A stretch of 64,000 bases of DNA from Acidovorax delafieldii. GTDB taxonomy: Bacteria; Pseudomonadota; Gammaproteobacteria; Burkholderiales; Burkholderiaceae_C. Below are positions 1 through 7,783 of this stretch, piece after piece. Location of the stretch: the NCBI RefSeq assembly GCF_007993815.1, contig NZ_VJWE01000016.1, positions 186,001 to 250,000 on the forward strand, read 5' to 3'. The translations under genes were made by a program, and so were the position numbers. Under the pieces are notes generated by a model that was given only the letters and a program-made list of their open reading frames with translations, searched no databases and had not been told where the DNA came from. Position 1 is the stretch's first letter, and each line of letters opens with the position of its first letter.

Positions 1-104
1 GTGGCCACGCCCAGTTCGAACTGGATCTCATCGAAGCTCATGCCAGCACGGGCATGGCGGGCAATCTCACGGTCCGAAACCCGGCGGCAAACACAGACGA
101 TCAT
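1..104 (-). CDS. bfd: Bacterioferritin-associated ferredoxin, C-terminus beyond the window
   Basis: The reading frame starts at an ATG at 104 and runs off the left edge, giving 34 visible residues that begin MIVCVCRRVSDREIARH. The Cys-x-Cys at residues 4 and 6, followed by a Ser-Asp start to a helix, is the N-terminal half of the [2Fe-2S] site of the Bfd family. The second Cys pair would lie outside the window. In characterised members Bfd binds bacterioferritin and reduces its stored iron so that Fe(II) is released when iron is short. A promoter with an embedded dyad lies just upstream, and iron-uptake genes follow nearby, which fits iron control. Identity rests on the N-terminal motif only, but the match is clear. 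Confidence 0.85.
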   Translation of the reverse strand, partial: MIVCVCRRVSDREIARHARAGMSFDEIQFELGVA

Positions 105-145
105 GGCGGCAGGCAGTGTGGCTGGCTGTTGAAAGGATGATTGAG

Positions 146-175
146 ATTATAAATACGAATCTATCGCATTTGCAA
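146..175 (-). promoter_or_regulatory. bfd promoter with embedded Fur-like dyad
   Basis: Reading leftwards there is a TTGCAA -35 box (175-170), an 18-base spacer and a perfect TATAAT -10 box (151-146). The -35, spacer and -10 region contains a near-perfect dyad, AAATACGA (151-158) / TCGCATTT (164-171), with a 5-base centre. An operator lying across the promoter in front of an iron-release gene suggests repression by Fur. The Fur assignment is inferred. Confidence 0.6.
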
Positions 176-240
176 TAAATCATTCCTGCCGACAGGGGGA
201 AGGTGATACCTGTCTCTGGCGGGTTACCGATACTCCCGCT

Positions 241-1383
241 TTAGCCTGGGGCCGATGGGGCTCCGTCCTGCCCCTCCAGCAGCGCAGGCGTGGCCTCTGC
301 CAGCGTGGCGCAGCCGGTCAGCGCCATGGCGACCTCCAGCTCGTCGCGCAGCAGGCGCAGCACATGGGCCACGCCCGCAGCACCTGCATTGGCCAGGCCC
401 CACACGGCTGGGCGGCCCACCAGCACGGCGGAGGCGCCCAGCGCCATGGCCTTGAGCACATCGGTGCCGCGCCGGATGCCGCCGTCCACCAGCACCGGCG
501 CCTTGCCCTGCACGGCTTGCACCACACGGGGCAGCGCGGTGGCGGTGGCAGGGGCCGTGTCCAGCGTGCGCCCGCCGTGGTTGGACACGATGAGGCCCGC
601 AGCGCCCAGCGAAACGGCCTGGCGCGCGTCGGCGGGGTGCAGCACGCCCTTGAGCAGCACCGGCAGCCGGGTGATGGACTGCAGCCACGCGATGTCGTCC
701 CACGTGGGCGCATTGTGGAGCAGGCCGTCGAACAAGGCGCTCTGGCCGGGGCCCAATGCGGAAGGGGCGGGTGCCTGCAGGCCCGCCAGGTTGACCGGGC
801 CCACGCCGGGCGGCAGCCGAAAGCCCGCGCGCCGTTCGCGGTCGCGCACGCCGCTGGTGGGGGCATCCACCGTGAGCACCAGGGCCTCATAGCCAGCCGC
901 TTCGGCACGCTGCACCAGTGCCTGGGTGAAGCCCCGGTCCGGCTGCAGGTAGAGCTGAAACCACAGCGGGCCGCGCCCCGGGTCGGGCAGGACGGCCTGG
1001 GCCACGCTCTCCAGCGACACGCTGGCCTGGGTGCTGAGCACCACGCCCGCGCCCAGCGCCGCTGCGGCATAGGCCATGGCCAGTTCGCCGTCGGGGTGCG
1101 CCAGGCGCTGGAAGGCCACGGGTGCGAGCAGGATGGGGTGCGCCAGCGTGCGGCCCAGCAGGGGCACGCGGGTGTGCCCACCCGCCAGCGGCCGCAGCAC
1201 GCGGGGCCACAGGGGCAGGGCGTCCCAGGCGCTGCGGTTGGCGTGCAGGCTGATCTCGTCGGCCGCGCCGCCGCTGAAGTACGCCCAGGCGTTGTCGTCC
1301 AGCTGCGTGCGTGCGTGTTGCTCGTGGTCGGCCAGGGTGACCAGGCCCGGGGGGATGGTGTGGCGTGCAGGAAATTGGGTCAT
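241..1383 (-). CDS. FMN-dependent 2-hydroxy-acid oxidase/dehydrogenase
   Basis: This 380-residue protein belongs to the glycolate oxidase / L-lactate dehydrogenase (LldD) TIM-barrel family, which oxidises L-2-hydroxy acids to 2-oxo acids using FMN. Visible signatures are the N-terminal YFSGGAADE (residues 35-43), LYLQPDR (FMN/substrate loop, near 144-150), LTVDAP (170-175), the catalytic base in SNHGGR (His269, followed by an Arg that binds the carboxylate) and the FMN-phosphate loop DGGIRRGTD (300-308). Length matches the family. The ATG at 1383 is the first start in frame. The substrate cannot be told from sequence. It is a separate unit, with a dispersed repeat lying between it and piuC. 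Confidence 0.88.
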   Translation of the reverse strand: MTQFPARHTIPPGLVTLADHEQHARTQLDDNAWAYFSGGAADEISLHANRSAWDALPLWPRVLRPLAGGHTRVPLLGRTLAHPILLAPVAFQRLAHPDGELAMAYAAAALGAGVVLSTQASVSLESVAQAVLPDPGRGPLWFQLYLQPDRGFTQALVQRAEAAGYEALVLTVDAPTSGVRDRERRAGFRLPPGVGPVNLAGLQAPAPSALGPGQSALFDGLLHNAPTWDDIAWLQSITRLPVLLKGVLHPADARQAVSLGAAGLIVSNHGGRTLDTAPATATALPRVVQAVQGKAPVLVDGGIRRGTDVLKAMALGASAVLVGRPAVWGLANAGAAGVAHVLRLLRDELEVAMALTGCATLAEATPALLEGQDGAPSAPG

Positions 1384-1388
1384 ACAAA

Positions 1389-1448
1389 CAAAAATAGCAC
1401 CAAGCGCTAGTGGATCATGCGCTGGGTGCTATCAAAATAATAGTTTTT
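1389..1448 (-). repeat. Dispersed GATAGC/TAGCGCT element, copy 1
   Basis: This is a degenerate palindromic element of about 60 bases. Read on the minus strand it has TTTTGATAGC, then CAGCGC, a short centre, CTAGCGCT and a closing CTATTTTTG. Six other copies in this window share the layout. It sits in the gap between the hydroxy-acid oxidase and piuC. Confidence 0.6.
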
Positions 1449-1498
1449 GTGAGGGTGCCTCATACCCCGATCACAGCAGTGGGGTAGAGGCCTGCGGT

Positions 1499-2191
1499 TC
1501 ACACATCGGCCCACATGCGCAGCAGGTTGTGGTACGTGCCCGACAGCGCGATGGCCGACGGGTCGGTGTCGCCGTGGGTCTGGCGCAGCTTGAGCAGGGC
1601 CATGTCCATGTCGAACAGCAACTGGCGCTGCTCCAGCCCGCGCACCATGCTCTCCACCCAGAAGAAGCTGCTCACGCGGTGCCCGCGCGTGACCGGCGCG
1701 ACCTGGTGCACGGTGCTGCTGGGGTACAGGATCATGTCGCCCGCAGGCAGCTTGATGCGCTTCTCACCCAGGGCTTCGGCAATCACCAGCTCGCCACCGT
1801 CGTAGTCGTCGGGCGGCGTGAGGAACAACGTGCACGACAGGTCGCTGCGCACCCAGCAGCTGTCGGCGCGGGAGTGCATGACGGCGCTGTCCACATGGTT
1901 GCCATAGTAGTTGGCGCCATCGCCATACTTGTTGAACAGCGGGTTGTAGATGCGGCGCGGCAGTGCGGCCGAAAAGAAGAGGGCGTTGCGATTCAACGCG
2001 GCCTTGACCAGGCCCTGGAGCTGGGCGGACAGCTCGCTGGCTTGTGCGAGCTGCAGGTTGTTTTTCTGGTGCACCGCCTGGCCGCCCGCGCTGCGGGTGC
2101 CGTCCACCCAGGGGGCGTCGGCCGCCCAGAGCTTTTGCCGGAAGAACGCGACCTCGTCGGCGGTGAGAACGTCTTGGATGTGCAGGAACAT
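1499..2191 (-). CDS. piuC: PKHD-type Fe(II)/2-oxoglutarate dioxygenase PiuC/YbiX
   Basis: The protein has 230 residues starting MFLHIQDVLTADEVAFF. It belongs to the PiuC/YbiX family of Fe(II)- and 2-oxoglutarate-dependent hydroxylases, which are commonly encoded beside catecholate siderophore receptors of the Fiu/PiuA type. The HxD iron motif is in YGNHVDSAVMH, and the distal His and the 2-oxoglutarate Arg fall in YPSSTVHQVAPVTRGHR. An in-frame extension to 2236 exists, but start 2191 gives the family's usual length and N-terminus. It lies 66 bases downstream of the TonB receptor on the same strand, so the two are probably co-transcribed under the Fur-like box near 4640. The hydroxylated substrate is unknown. 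Confidence 0.9.
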   Translation of the reverse strand: MFLHIQDVLTADEVAFFRQKLWAADAPWVDGTRSAGGQAVHQKNNLQLAQASELSAQLQGLVKAALNRNALFFSAALPRRIYNPLFNKYGDGANYYGNHVDSAVMHSRADSCWVRSDLSCTLFLTPPDDYDGGELVIAEALGEKRIKLPAGDMILYPSSTVHQVAPVTRGHRVSSFFWVESMVRGLEQRQLLFDMDMALLKLRQTHGDTDPSAIALSGTYHNLLRMWADV

Positions 2192-2257
2192 GGAGCCATT
2201 GTGAACCGGCCCCGGGCAGTGCCGGGGCCGGTTCATGCGAGGGACTTCAGAGGTGCG

Positions 2258-4513
2258 TCAGAAGCGTGTCTTCAGCGTCAGCTGCACAGCGCGCGGGGCG
2301 CCGGGCGTGTAGAAGCCGCGGTACAGGCCTTCGGCATACGTGCGGTCGAACAGGTTGCTCACGTTCAGCTTCAGCGAGGTCTTGTCGTCAAACGCGTACT
2401 CGGCCATGGCGTCCACCACGGCAAAGCCGCTGGCGTACACGGCGCGCGAGCCCTCGGGGTTCTGCTTGGCGCGGTATGTCAGGCCAGCACCCACACGCAG
2501 CTTGGAGGTGACGGCGTAGGTGCTCCACACGCTGCCGCTGTGCTTGGGCGTGAGGCCGGGTCGGTCACCCTGCACCTGCGCGCCGCCGCCGTTGGAGGCC
2601 AGCACCACGTTGCTCTTGTCGATCTTGGCCGACGGGATCCAGGTGTGGTTGAAGAACAGTTCCCATTGGGGCGTGAGGCGGCCCGCCAGGTTGAACTCCA
2701 TGCCGGTGGCGTGGCGCTTGCCCGAGAGCAGTTCTTGCGCGGCAGCGGTGTCGGGGTCGGTGTTGCGCTCGTTGTACTTCTGGCTGTAGAAGGCGGCCAC
2801 ACCCAGCAGGGCGCGGCGCTCGAACAGCTCGAACTTGCCGCCGACTTCGATGTTGCGGCTCTTTTCTGGATCGGTGTTGGCGGTGCGCGCCGTGGTGGTG
2901 CCGGGGTTGCCAAACTGGTAGGTGTCGCCCGAGGTGTTGTACGAAGTGCCGTACGACAGGTAGTACGAGGTCAGCTCGTCAGGCTGGAAGATCATGCCCA
3001 CGCGGGGGCTGAACAGGCTGTCGGAGCGCGAGTTGCTCAGGCTGCCTGCGGCGTTGTGGTACGCGGCGCGGAAGTTGTCGTAGCGCAGGCCGCCGACCAG
3101 CTTGAGCGTGTCGCTCAGCGAGACCGTGTCCTGGAAGTACAGGCCCAGGTTGCGCGATGTGAACGTGTTCCACTGCACCGGCGCACGGCCGTCGGCCACC
3201 CACGCGCCGTCGTTGGGCGTGCCCACCGTGGTGGTGGGGCGGGTGGTGGTGTTGGCGTAGTTCTGGTTGCGCTTGGCGTCGTCGTCGTAGTAGTCCACGC
3301 CGGTCAGCACCGCGTGCTTCTTGCCACCCCAGTTGTAGGTGTTGCTGTAGTCGCTTTGCACCTGCAGCACATTGCTCTCGCCCACGCGGCCCTTGGAGCC
3401 ACGGGTCAGCACGGTGTTGCTGTTGATCTGGTCCAGCGTGATGGCGCTGTTCTGGAAGCCGATGGTGCTGGCCAGCAGGTCGCGCTCGTACTTGCCGTAG
3501 CGCAGGCGCGTGGTCAGCTCGCCGCTGTCGTCAAAGCGGTGGATGTGGCCCAGCGTGACGTACTGCGATGTGGTGTCGTTGTGGTCGCTGGCCAGGCCGT
3601 AGTACTTGCCGGCTTCCAGCGGCATGTTGATCTTGCCGTCGGCCGAGAGGCGCCAGGGGTGGTTGTAGAGCGGGCGGCCCTTGGATTCGAGGTAGTACAG
3701 CCCGACGGAGAACTCGTCGCGCGTGCCGATGCCCCAGGCAAAGGTGGGTGCAATGCCGCGCTTGTCCTGCTTGGCTCCGTAGTTGTCGTACTCCTGCACC
3801 ATGGCGTTCAGGCGGAAGGCCGAGTTCTCGCCCGTCACCCAGTTGAAGTCGCCCGTGGCGCGGTGGTACTTGCCGGTGCCCAGCGTGTAGCCGGCTTCGT
3901 GCTGGTCGATCAGCAGCGGGTACTTGTTGACCTGGTTGACCACGCCGCCGGTCGATCCCTTGCCGAACAGCATGGAGGCCGAGCCCTTGAGCACTTCGAT
4001 GCGGTCGTTGTTGAAGGTGTCGCGCTCGATCAACGGGGCGTCCTTCATGCCGTCCACATAGATGTCGCCCGCCAGGCCCAGCGAGAAGCCGCGCAGGCGC
4101 ACGTCTTCTTCACCAGTCTCGCCGGACTGGAAGGTCACGCCCGCCGTGGTGCGCAGCACTTCGCGGAAGTCGTCCTGGTTGCGGTCGTTCATCAGCTTTT
4201 CGGTGAACACCGTCACGGACTGGGGGATGTCCTTGATGTCCTGCTTGCCCTTGCCCACGGTGGTTTTCTTGATGAGCAGGGTGTCCTTGCCCTGGACTTC
4301 AGCGGCTTCCTTCACCGTCACGGTGGACAGGGTGGTCTCGGACGTGCCGGTCTGCGCCATGGCGCCCATCGAGGCGGCCAGCATCAGCGCGCCCAGTGGC
4401 AGCAAGGCCCTGTCGGATTGCGAAGCCTGGGGCGACAGGGTGGCGGGAGAAGCAACGAATGCGGGAGAAGAACGCAGCATGCCGCTGCGGCGCTGGGCGC
4501 GAGATTTAGCCAA
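2258..4513 (-). CDS. TonB-dependent catecholate siderophore receptor (Fiu/PiuA type)
   Basis: This 751-residue outer-membrane receptor imports ferric catecholate siderophores with energy from TonB. I chose the TTG start at 4513 because a GGAGG sits 5 bases upstream; a longer frame to 4561 lacks a ribosome site. A signal peptide precedes the cleavage region ASMGAMAQ. A plug domain follows (IPQSVTVFTE, RGFSLGLAGDIYVDGMKD, RIEVLKGSASMLFGKGSTGG), then a 22-strand-type barrel ending in KTRF, with the terminal Phe expected for barrel insertion. The neighbour piuC and the Fur-like box upstream support an iron-starvation role. The ligand is not determined, so no symbol is given. Confidence 0.9.
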   Translation of the reverse strand: MAKSRAQRRSGMLRSSPAFVASPATLSPQASQSDRALLPLGALMLAASMGAMAQTGTSETTLSTVTVKEAAEVQGKDTLLIKKTTVGKGKQDIKDIPQSVTVFTEKLMNDRNQDDFREVLRTTAGVTFQSGETGEEDVRLRGFSLGLAGDIYVDGMKDAPLIERDTFNNDRIEVLKGSASMLFGKGSTGGVVNQVNKYPLLIDQHEAGYTLGTGKYHRATGDFNWVTGENSAFRLNAMVQEYDNYGAKQDKRGIAPTFAWGIGTRDEFSVGLYYLESKGRPLYNHPWRLSADGKINMPLEAGKYYGLASDHNDTTSQYVTLGHIHRFDDSGELTTRLRYGKYERDLLASTIGFQNSAITLDQINSNTVLTRGSKGRVGESNVLQVQSDYSNTYNWGGKKHAVLTGVDYYDDDAKRNQNYANTTTRPTTTVGTPNDGAWVADGRAPVQWNTFTSRNLGLYFQDTVSLSDTLKLVGGLRYDNFRAAYHNAAGSLSNSRSDSLFSPRVGMIFQPDELTSYYLSYGTSYNTSGDTYQFGNPGTTTARTANTDPEKSRNIEVGGKFELFERRALLGVAAFYSQKYNERNTDPDTAAAQELLSGKRHATGMEFNLAGRLTPQWELFFNHTWIPSAKIDKSNVVLASNGGGAQVQGDRPGLTPKHSGSVWSTYAVTSKLRVGAGLTYRAKQNPEGSRAVYASGFAVVDAMAEYAFDDKTSLKLNVSNLFDRTYAEGLYRGFYTPGAPRAVQLTLKTRF

Positions 4514-4630
4514 GAGGGCCTCCGTCAATAGGGGTGTGCAGGTGGCGCGCAGGGGCACCAAGAGCAGGCGAGAGGCAGTGGCTAGATCAACATGGCTGTG
4601 CGTCGTCGTGCAGCTTTATGTTACATCAAA

Positions 4631-4652
4631 TGCGGGTCATTCTCATTTGCAT
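4631..4652 (-). promoter_or_regulatory. Putative Fur box upstream of the siderophore receptor
   Basis: On the minus strand the site reads TGCAAATGAGAATGACCCGC, close to the Fur consensus of repeated GATAAT-like hexamers and to Burkholderiales Fur boxes containing AAATGAGAATGA. It lies about 120 bases ahead of the receptor start. Confidence 0.6.
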
Positions 4653-4689
4653 TGATGCGGGCGCGCCACACTTCGACAGGGTATGGGCG

Positions 4690-4716
4690 TAAAAAAACCG
4701 GCAGAGCCGGTTCTTT
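4690..4716 (-). terminator. Rho-independent terminator of the SWIB gene
   Basis: AACCGGC/GCCGGTT arms with a 3-base loop (4696-4712) are followed on the minus strand by a run of seven T, about 35 bases after the SWIB stop codon. An opposite T-rich flank means it may also act in the other direction. Confidence 0.75.
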
Positions 4717-4750
4717 TACGGGTGCGACGCGGGTCGCAAAGCGCCAGGGC

Positions 4751-5071
4751 TTACTTGACGTGCTTGCCGATCAGGCCAGCCAGTTCAAACATGGAGACCT
4801 GGGGCTTGCCGAACAGCTCCTTGAGCTTGGCGTCGGCGTTGATGTTGCGCTTGTTGGTGGCGTCCTGCAGGTTGTTGGCCTTGATGTAGACCCACAGCTT
4901 GCTGATGATCTCCGTGCGCGGCAGAGGTGCCGAGCCCACCACAGCGGCCAGCGCGGGGCTGGGCGTGAGCGCCTTCATGAAAGCGGCGTTAGGGGTCCGC
5001 TTCTTGGCGGGTGCAGCGGCCTTCTTGGCTGCTGGGGCTGTGGTTGCCGGAGCTTTTTTTGCAGTTGCCAT
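4751..5071 (-). CDS. SWIB/MDM2-domain protein with histone-H1-like N-terminal tail
   Basis: The protein has 106 residues. Residues 1-27 are almost only Ala, Lys, Pro and Thr (AKKAPATTAPAAKKAAAPAKK), a disordered basic tail like bacterial H1-type proteins. Residues 28-106 form a SWIB domain (FMKALTPSPALAAVVG, LPRTEIISKLWVYIKANNL, LKELFGKPQVSMFELAGLIGKHVK). Such proteins are common in Burkholderiales and are thought to bind DNA or help organise the nucleoid; the function here is inferred. It has its own terminator and a hairpin-rich upstream region, so it is probably monocistronic. Confidence 0.85.
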   Translation of the reverse strand: MATAKKAPATTAPAAKKAAAPAKKRTPNAAFMKALTPSPALAAVVGSAPLPRTEIISKLWVYIKANNLQDATNKRNINADAKLKELFGKPQVSMFELAGLIGKHVK

Positions 5072-5150
5072 GTTGGGTTGTCCTTGTTGGGAATAAATTT
5101 TTACCAGCGAAAACGACGCTTTCCCACTGGCAGGCTGATGCTAATGGGAA

Positions 5151-5187
5151 AAAAACGCGTTTCCAAGGGAGAAACGGCTTTTTTTGC
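5151..5187. terminator. Two-way terminator-like hairpin in a gene-free gap
   Basis: CGTTTC (5158-5163), loop CAAGGGA, then GAAACG (5171-5176), flanked on the left by a run of A and on the right by a run of T, so it could terminate in either direction. It lies upstream of both the SWIB gene and rraA, not after any recognised gene. An overlapping TTCCCA/TGGGAA inverted repeat sits just to its left (about 5121-5150). Confidence 0.5.
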
Positions 5188-5505
5188 CTCGATTTGTAGC
5201 GGTGGCGCCGCGCACCCCGCAGCAATAGGCCGCCAAGGCGCGCCAGGCTTGACAAAGACGCGGTAGAGGGCGGGTTTCAAGTGCGGTTCCCGGGGGCATC
5301 TTCTGGGTGCGGCGTTGGGCACCGCGTCTGGGGTGGCTGCTGCTGCAGCACAATCTTGCACAACAGATTTGCCGCTCAACGAACGCGGCTCGCCCGCAGG
5401 CGTGTGCCGCAGCGAGGGGGCGTTCGGTGTGGGGTCCGTGCTCGCCTCTGCCGTTGGTGCGGGTTTGATTGTTGAAACCGTCTGATTGACTGAAAGGATC
5501 TTGGA
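5188..5505. other. Gene-free stretch upstream of rraA
   Basis: No credible reading frame is visible between the two-way hairpin and rraA. Leftward frames crossing here run antisense through rraA and have shadow-like composition. The only clear element is an AAAGGA ribosome site near 5493 for rraA. Confidence 0.4.
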
Positions 5506-6027
5506 ATGGCTGCAGCTTCGCCTCTTCCCCTCACGCCGTTTGCCACCTGCGACTTTTGTGACGTCCACAAGGGCGACACCAGCGGTGCGTTCCGCGTGCT
5601 GCCCCCGGTGTTCCAGAGCTTTGGGGGCGTTGCCGCGTTTGCGGGCCCCGTCACCACCGTCAAGTGCCACGAGGACAACACCCAGGTCAAGGCGGCTGTC
5701 GAGTCAGCAGGCGAGGGCCGGGTGCTGGTGGTGGATGGCGGCGGTTCTCTGCGCCGGGCCCTGGTGGGCGGCAACCTGGCGGCAGCCGCCGCCCGCAATG
5801 GCTGGGCCGGCATCGTGGTGGACGGCTGTGTGCGTGACGTGGCCGAGCTGAACGCGGAAGCCGTCGGCATCCGCGCGCTGGCGCTGATGCCGCTGCCCAC
5901 CGAGCGACGTGGCGAGGGGCAACGCGATGTGGCTGTGTCGATCCAGGGCGTGCCTGTGCGCCCCGGCGACTGGCTGTATGCCGATGCCGATGGCATCGTG
6001 GTCAGTGCGCAGCCCTTGCACGCCTGA
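5506..6027 (+). CDS. rraA: RraA-family protein (RNase E regulator / HMG aldolase fold)
   Basis: The protein has 173 residues. The RraA fold is marked by TCDFCDVHKGD at the N-terminus, VVDGGGSLRRALVGGNLA (the ligand loop) and GIVVDGCVRDVAEL, whose Asp-x-x-x-Arg-Asp pattern binds metal and 2-oxo acid in the related 4-hydroxy-4-methyl-2-oxoglutarate aldolases. In E. coli RraA binds RNase E and inhibits it. Many betaproteobacterial members may instead or additionally be aldolases or oxaloacetate decarboxylases. Length is slightly above E. coli RraA (161). No operon partner: EamA lies convergently downstream. Confidence 0.85.
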   Translation: MAAASPLPLTPFATCDFCDVHKGDTSGAFRVLPPVFQSFGGVAAFAGPVTTVKCHEDNTQVKAAVESAGEGRVLVVDGGGSLRRALVGGNLAAAAARNGWAGIVVDGCVRDVAELNAEAVGIRALALMPLPTERRGEGQRDVAVSIQGVPVRPGDWLYADADGIVVSAQPLHA

Positions 6028-6103
6028 GTCCGGCCTTCTCTGGTTCTGCCCAGTCTGTCCAGTCCCCGTGGTGGGATGGTGAAGACGGTTGCCGAAGGGC
6101 CAG

Positions 6104-7090
6104 TCAGTCGGCGCTGCCGCTCCGCCGCCCTACGCGCAGTGCCGCGCGCGAGGGCAGGGTGGCCAGCAATACGCTGGCCAGGGCAATGACAAAGGCGACC
6201 AGTTGCAGGCCCGTCAATACCTCGCCCAAAAACAGCACGCCCACCAGTGCAGCACTCACCGGCAGCATGACCGAGAAAACACCGCCTTGCGCAGCGGGCA
6301 CGGCCTTGAGCCCGGTCATCCACAGCCACACCGTCCACATGCAGGCGGCCAGCGCATAAAACAGCAGCAATAGCCAGGTGCCCCATCCCACCGAGGCAAA
6401 CGGGAAGTCCAGCGCCAGGTACAGGCCAAACGGTGTCGTCAGCACAAAGCCCCACAGGTTGATGAGCGAAGTGATGCGCTTGGGCCCCAGGCTGCCGGTC
6501 AGCTTCTTGCCGATCACCGTGTAGGCGGCCTCGCAAATCACTGCCCCCAGCAGCAGCAATTGGCCCCACCAGGCATCGTTTGCAGTGTTTTTGGCTCCAA
6601 GCGCAGGTTCCATATGCGCTGCGTGCTCTGGTTTTGATAGTGAAAAAAGGGCAATGCCAATCACCGCACAGAGCACCGCCATCCAGGTGCGAGGCGCCAC
6701 CCGTTCACCCAGAAATGCCCATCCCATCAATGCCACGGCTGCAGGAATGGCTGCCATGGTTACCCCTGCGGAGACAGCGTCGGTCAGGCTCACGCCATAG
6801 ATCATGCAGATGGTGAACAGAAAGTTGCCCAGAAAGGACTCCAGGAACAGCAGCCGTTTGGTCTGCAGCGTCAGTGGCGGCTCGTTGGCGGGCTTCTTGA
6901 GCCAGTGCAGCATGGCGATGCCCCCGATGCCAAAGCGCATCCAGGCCAGCAAGAGCACGGGCAGCACGGCTGCCAGGGGTTTGGAGAGTGCCACATAACT
7001 GCCCACCAGCGACATGCTGAGGGCCAGGCACAAATAGGCGAAAGGGCGGCTGGGAGCGGGCGTATTCACTAGACTGGGGCGCTGTTCCAT
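6104..7090 (-). CDS. EamA/DMT-family membrane transporter
   Basis: The protein has 328 residues with about ten hydrophobic segments arranged as two EamA repeats (SMSLVGSYVALSKPL ... LGERVAPRTW, and GAVICEAAYTVIGKKL ... LFLGEVLTGLQL). Family members export metabolites or amino acids; the substrate cannot be predicted. The frame extends to 7594, but start 7090 (MEQRPSLVNT) gives a normal N-terminus and avoids overlapping the divergent neighbour. Residues around KPEHAAHMEPALGAKNTAND, between helices 5 and 6, are encoded by a dispersed repeat (6586-6642), so the inter-repeat loop is an insertion. Confidence 0.88.
   Translation of the reverse strand: MEQRPSLVNTPAPSRPFAYLCLALSMSLVGSYVALSKPLAAVLPVLLLAWMRFGIGGIAMLHWLKKPANEPPLTLQTKRLLFLESFLGNFLFTICMIYGVSLTDAVSAGVTMAAIPAAVALMGWAFLGERVAPRTWMAVLCAVIGIALFSLSKPEHAAHMEPALGAKNTANDAWWGQLLLLGAVICEAAYTVIGKKLTGSLGPKRITSLINLWGFVLTTPFGLYLALDFPFASVGWGTWLLLLFYALAACMWTVWLWMTGLKAVPAAQGGVFSVMLPVSAALVGVLFLGEVLTGLQLVAFVIALASVLLATLPSRAALRVGRRSGSAD
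6586..6642 (-). repeat. Dispersed GATAGC/TAGCGCT element, copy 2, inside a transporter gene
   Basis: On the plus strand it runs from TTTTTGGCTCCAAGCGC through ATGCGCTG to TTTTGATAG, lining up with the reverse of the intergenic copies. It is in frame and adds a hydrophilic linker between two predicted membrane helices. Confidence 0.6.
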
Positions 7091-7108
7091 CAAAAAAGAC
7101 TGCGCATC

Positions 7109-7531
7109 ATGCCCGAGCCTTCTTTGCCTGCTGGCACCCCACGCCATGTGTTTGTATACGGCACCTTGCGCCGCGGTGGGTCGAATGACATCACGCGCTT
7201 GTTGCCTGCGCCACACTGGGTGGGTTTTGCGCAGGTGCCGGGAGTGTTGTTTCACCTGGGGGCGTATCCGGGCATGACGCTGGGTGGCGATCAGCCGGTG
7301 CGTGGCGAGGTGTACGCCATCGAGCCTGCGCTGGAGGAGGTTCTGGATGCCATTGAAGGGTTGACCGGAGATCACCCCACCGACGAATACCTCAAGCGCG
7401 AGATCGTGGTGACAGTTGAGGGCCAACGGCTGTCTTGTCTGGTGTACGAGATCCATCCCCGATACACAGAGGGCGCACGCCGGATCGAACATGGCGACTG
7501 GCTCAGGGTAGTTGGCACTGCGTCCGCTTGA
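7109..7531 (+). CDS. Gamma-glutamylcyclotransferase family protein
   Basis: The protein has 140 residues with the GGCT/AIG2-like fold: the N-terminal VFVYGTLRRG glycine loop that binds the gamma-glutamyl group, the strand GVLFHLGAYPGM, and VRGEVYAIEPALEEVLDAIEG, whose acidic residues match the catalytic Glu region. The family releases 5-oxoproline from gamma-glutamyl compounds such as glutathione breakdown products; the substrate is not known here. The start codon is only 18 bases from the divergent EamA start, so the two genes share overlapping promoter and leader sequence. Confidence 0.82.
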   Translation: MPEPSLPAGTPRHVFVYGTLRRGGSNDITRLLPAPHWVGFAQVPGVLFHLGAYPGMTLGGDQPVRGEVYAIEPALEEVLDAIEGLTGDHPTDEYLKREIVVTVEGQRLSCLVYEIHPRYTEGARRIEHGDWLRVVGTASA

Positions 7532-7603
7532 ATTATCACAATACGAAAGTGAAATTTCTTGATGTGGAATGCGATAGATGTTGCATTGCCGCAATTTTTC
7601 TCG

Positions 7604-7722
7604 ATATGAGAAATCAATTTCTGTATTGAGAAATCACGTGGTTAAGTGGTTGTTTTGAAAGAAGAAAATTTATCTCTTCTATAAGACATAAGAGCTTGCG
7701 CAAGTCTTATAGAAGACTTAAA
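7604..7722. promoter_or_regulatory. aceA upstream operator region with long inverted repeat
   Basis: Arms TCTTCTATAAGAC (7675-7687) and GTCTTATAGAAGA (7704-7716) form a perfect 13-bp inverted repeat, with the palindrome CTTGCGCAAG (7694-7703) between them. A further motif, TTCTCGATATGAGAA, and a related TTGAGAAATC lie at about 7600-7640. The region is AT-rich compared with its surroundings and ends about 65 bases ahead of aceA, so it probably holds the promoter and the binding site of a dimeric or tetrameric regulator. The regulator is unknown. Confidence 0.6.
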
Positions 7723-7783
7723 GTTGTCTTCAAGGGCGGCACACAGCAGCCCGGCGTTTTCAACCAACCCCTGGAGTGATCTC

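Noticed and set aside
1076-4531. Open frame of 1151 codons on the plus strand opposite the siderophore receptor and piuC
   Set aside because: It is antisense to two well-supported genes, has shadow composition (Gly/Val/His/Arg-rich) and no domain. High GC makes such long antisense frames common here.
5101-5670. Minus-strand frame across the SWIB-rraA gap
   Set aside because: Runs antisense into rraA and through a terminator hairpin; composition is not protein-like.
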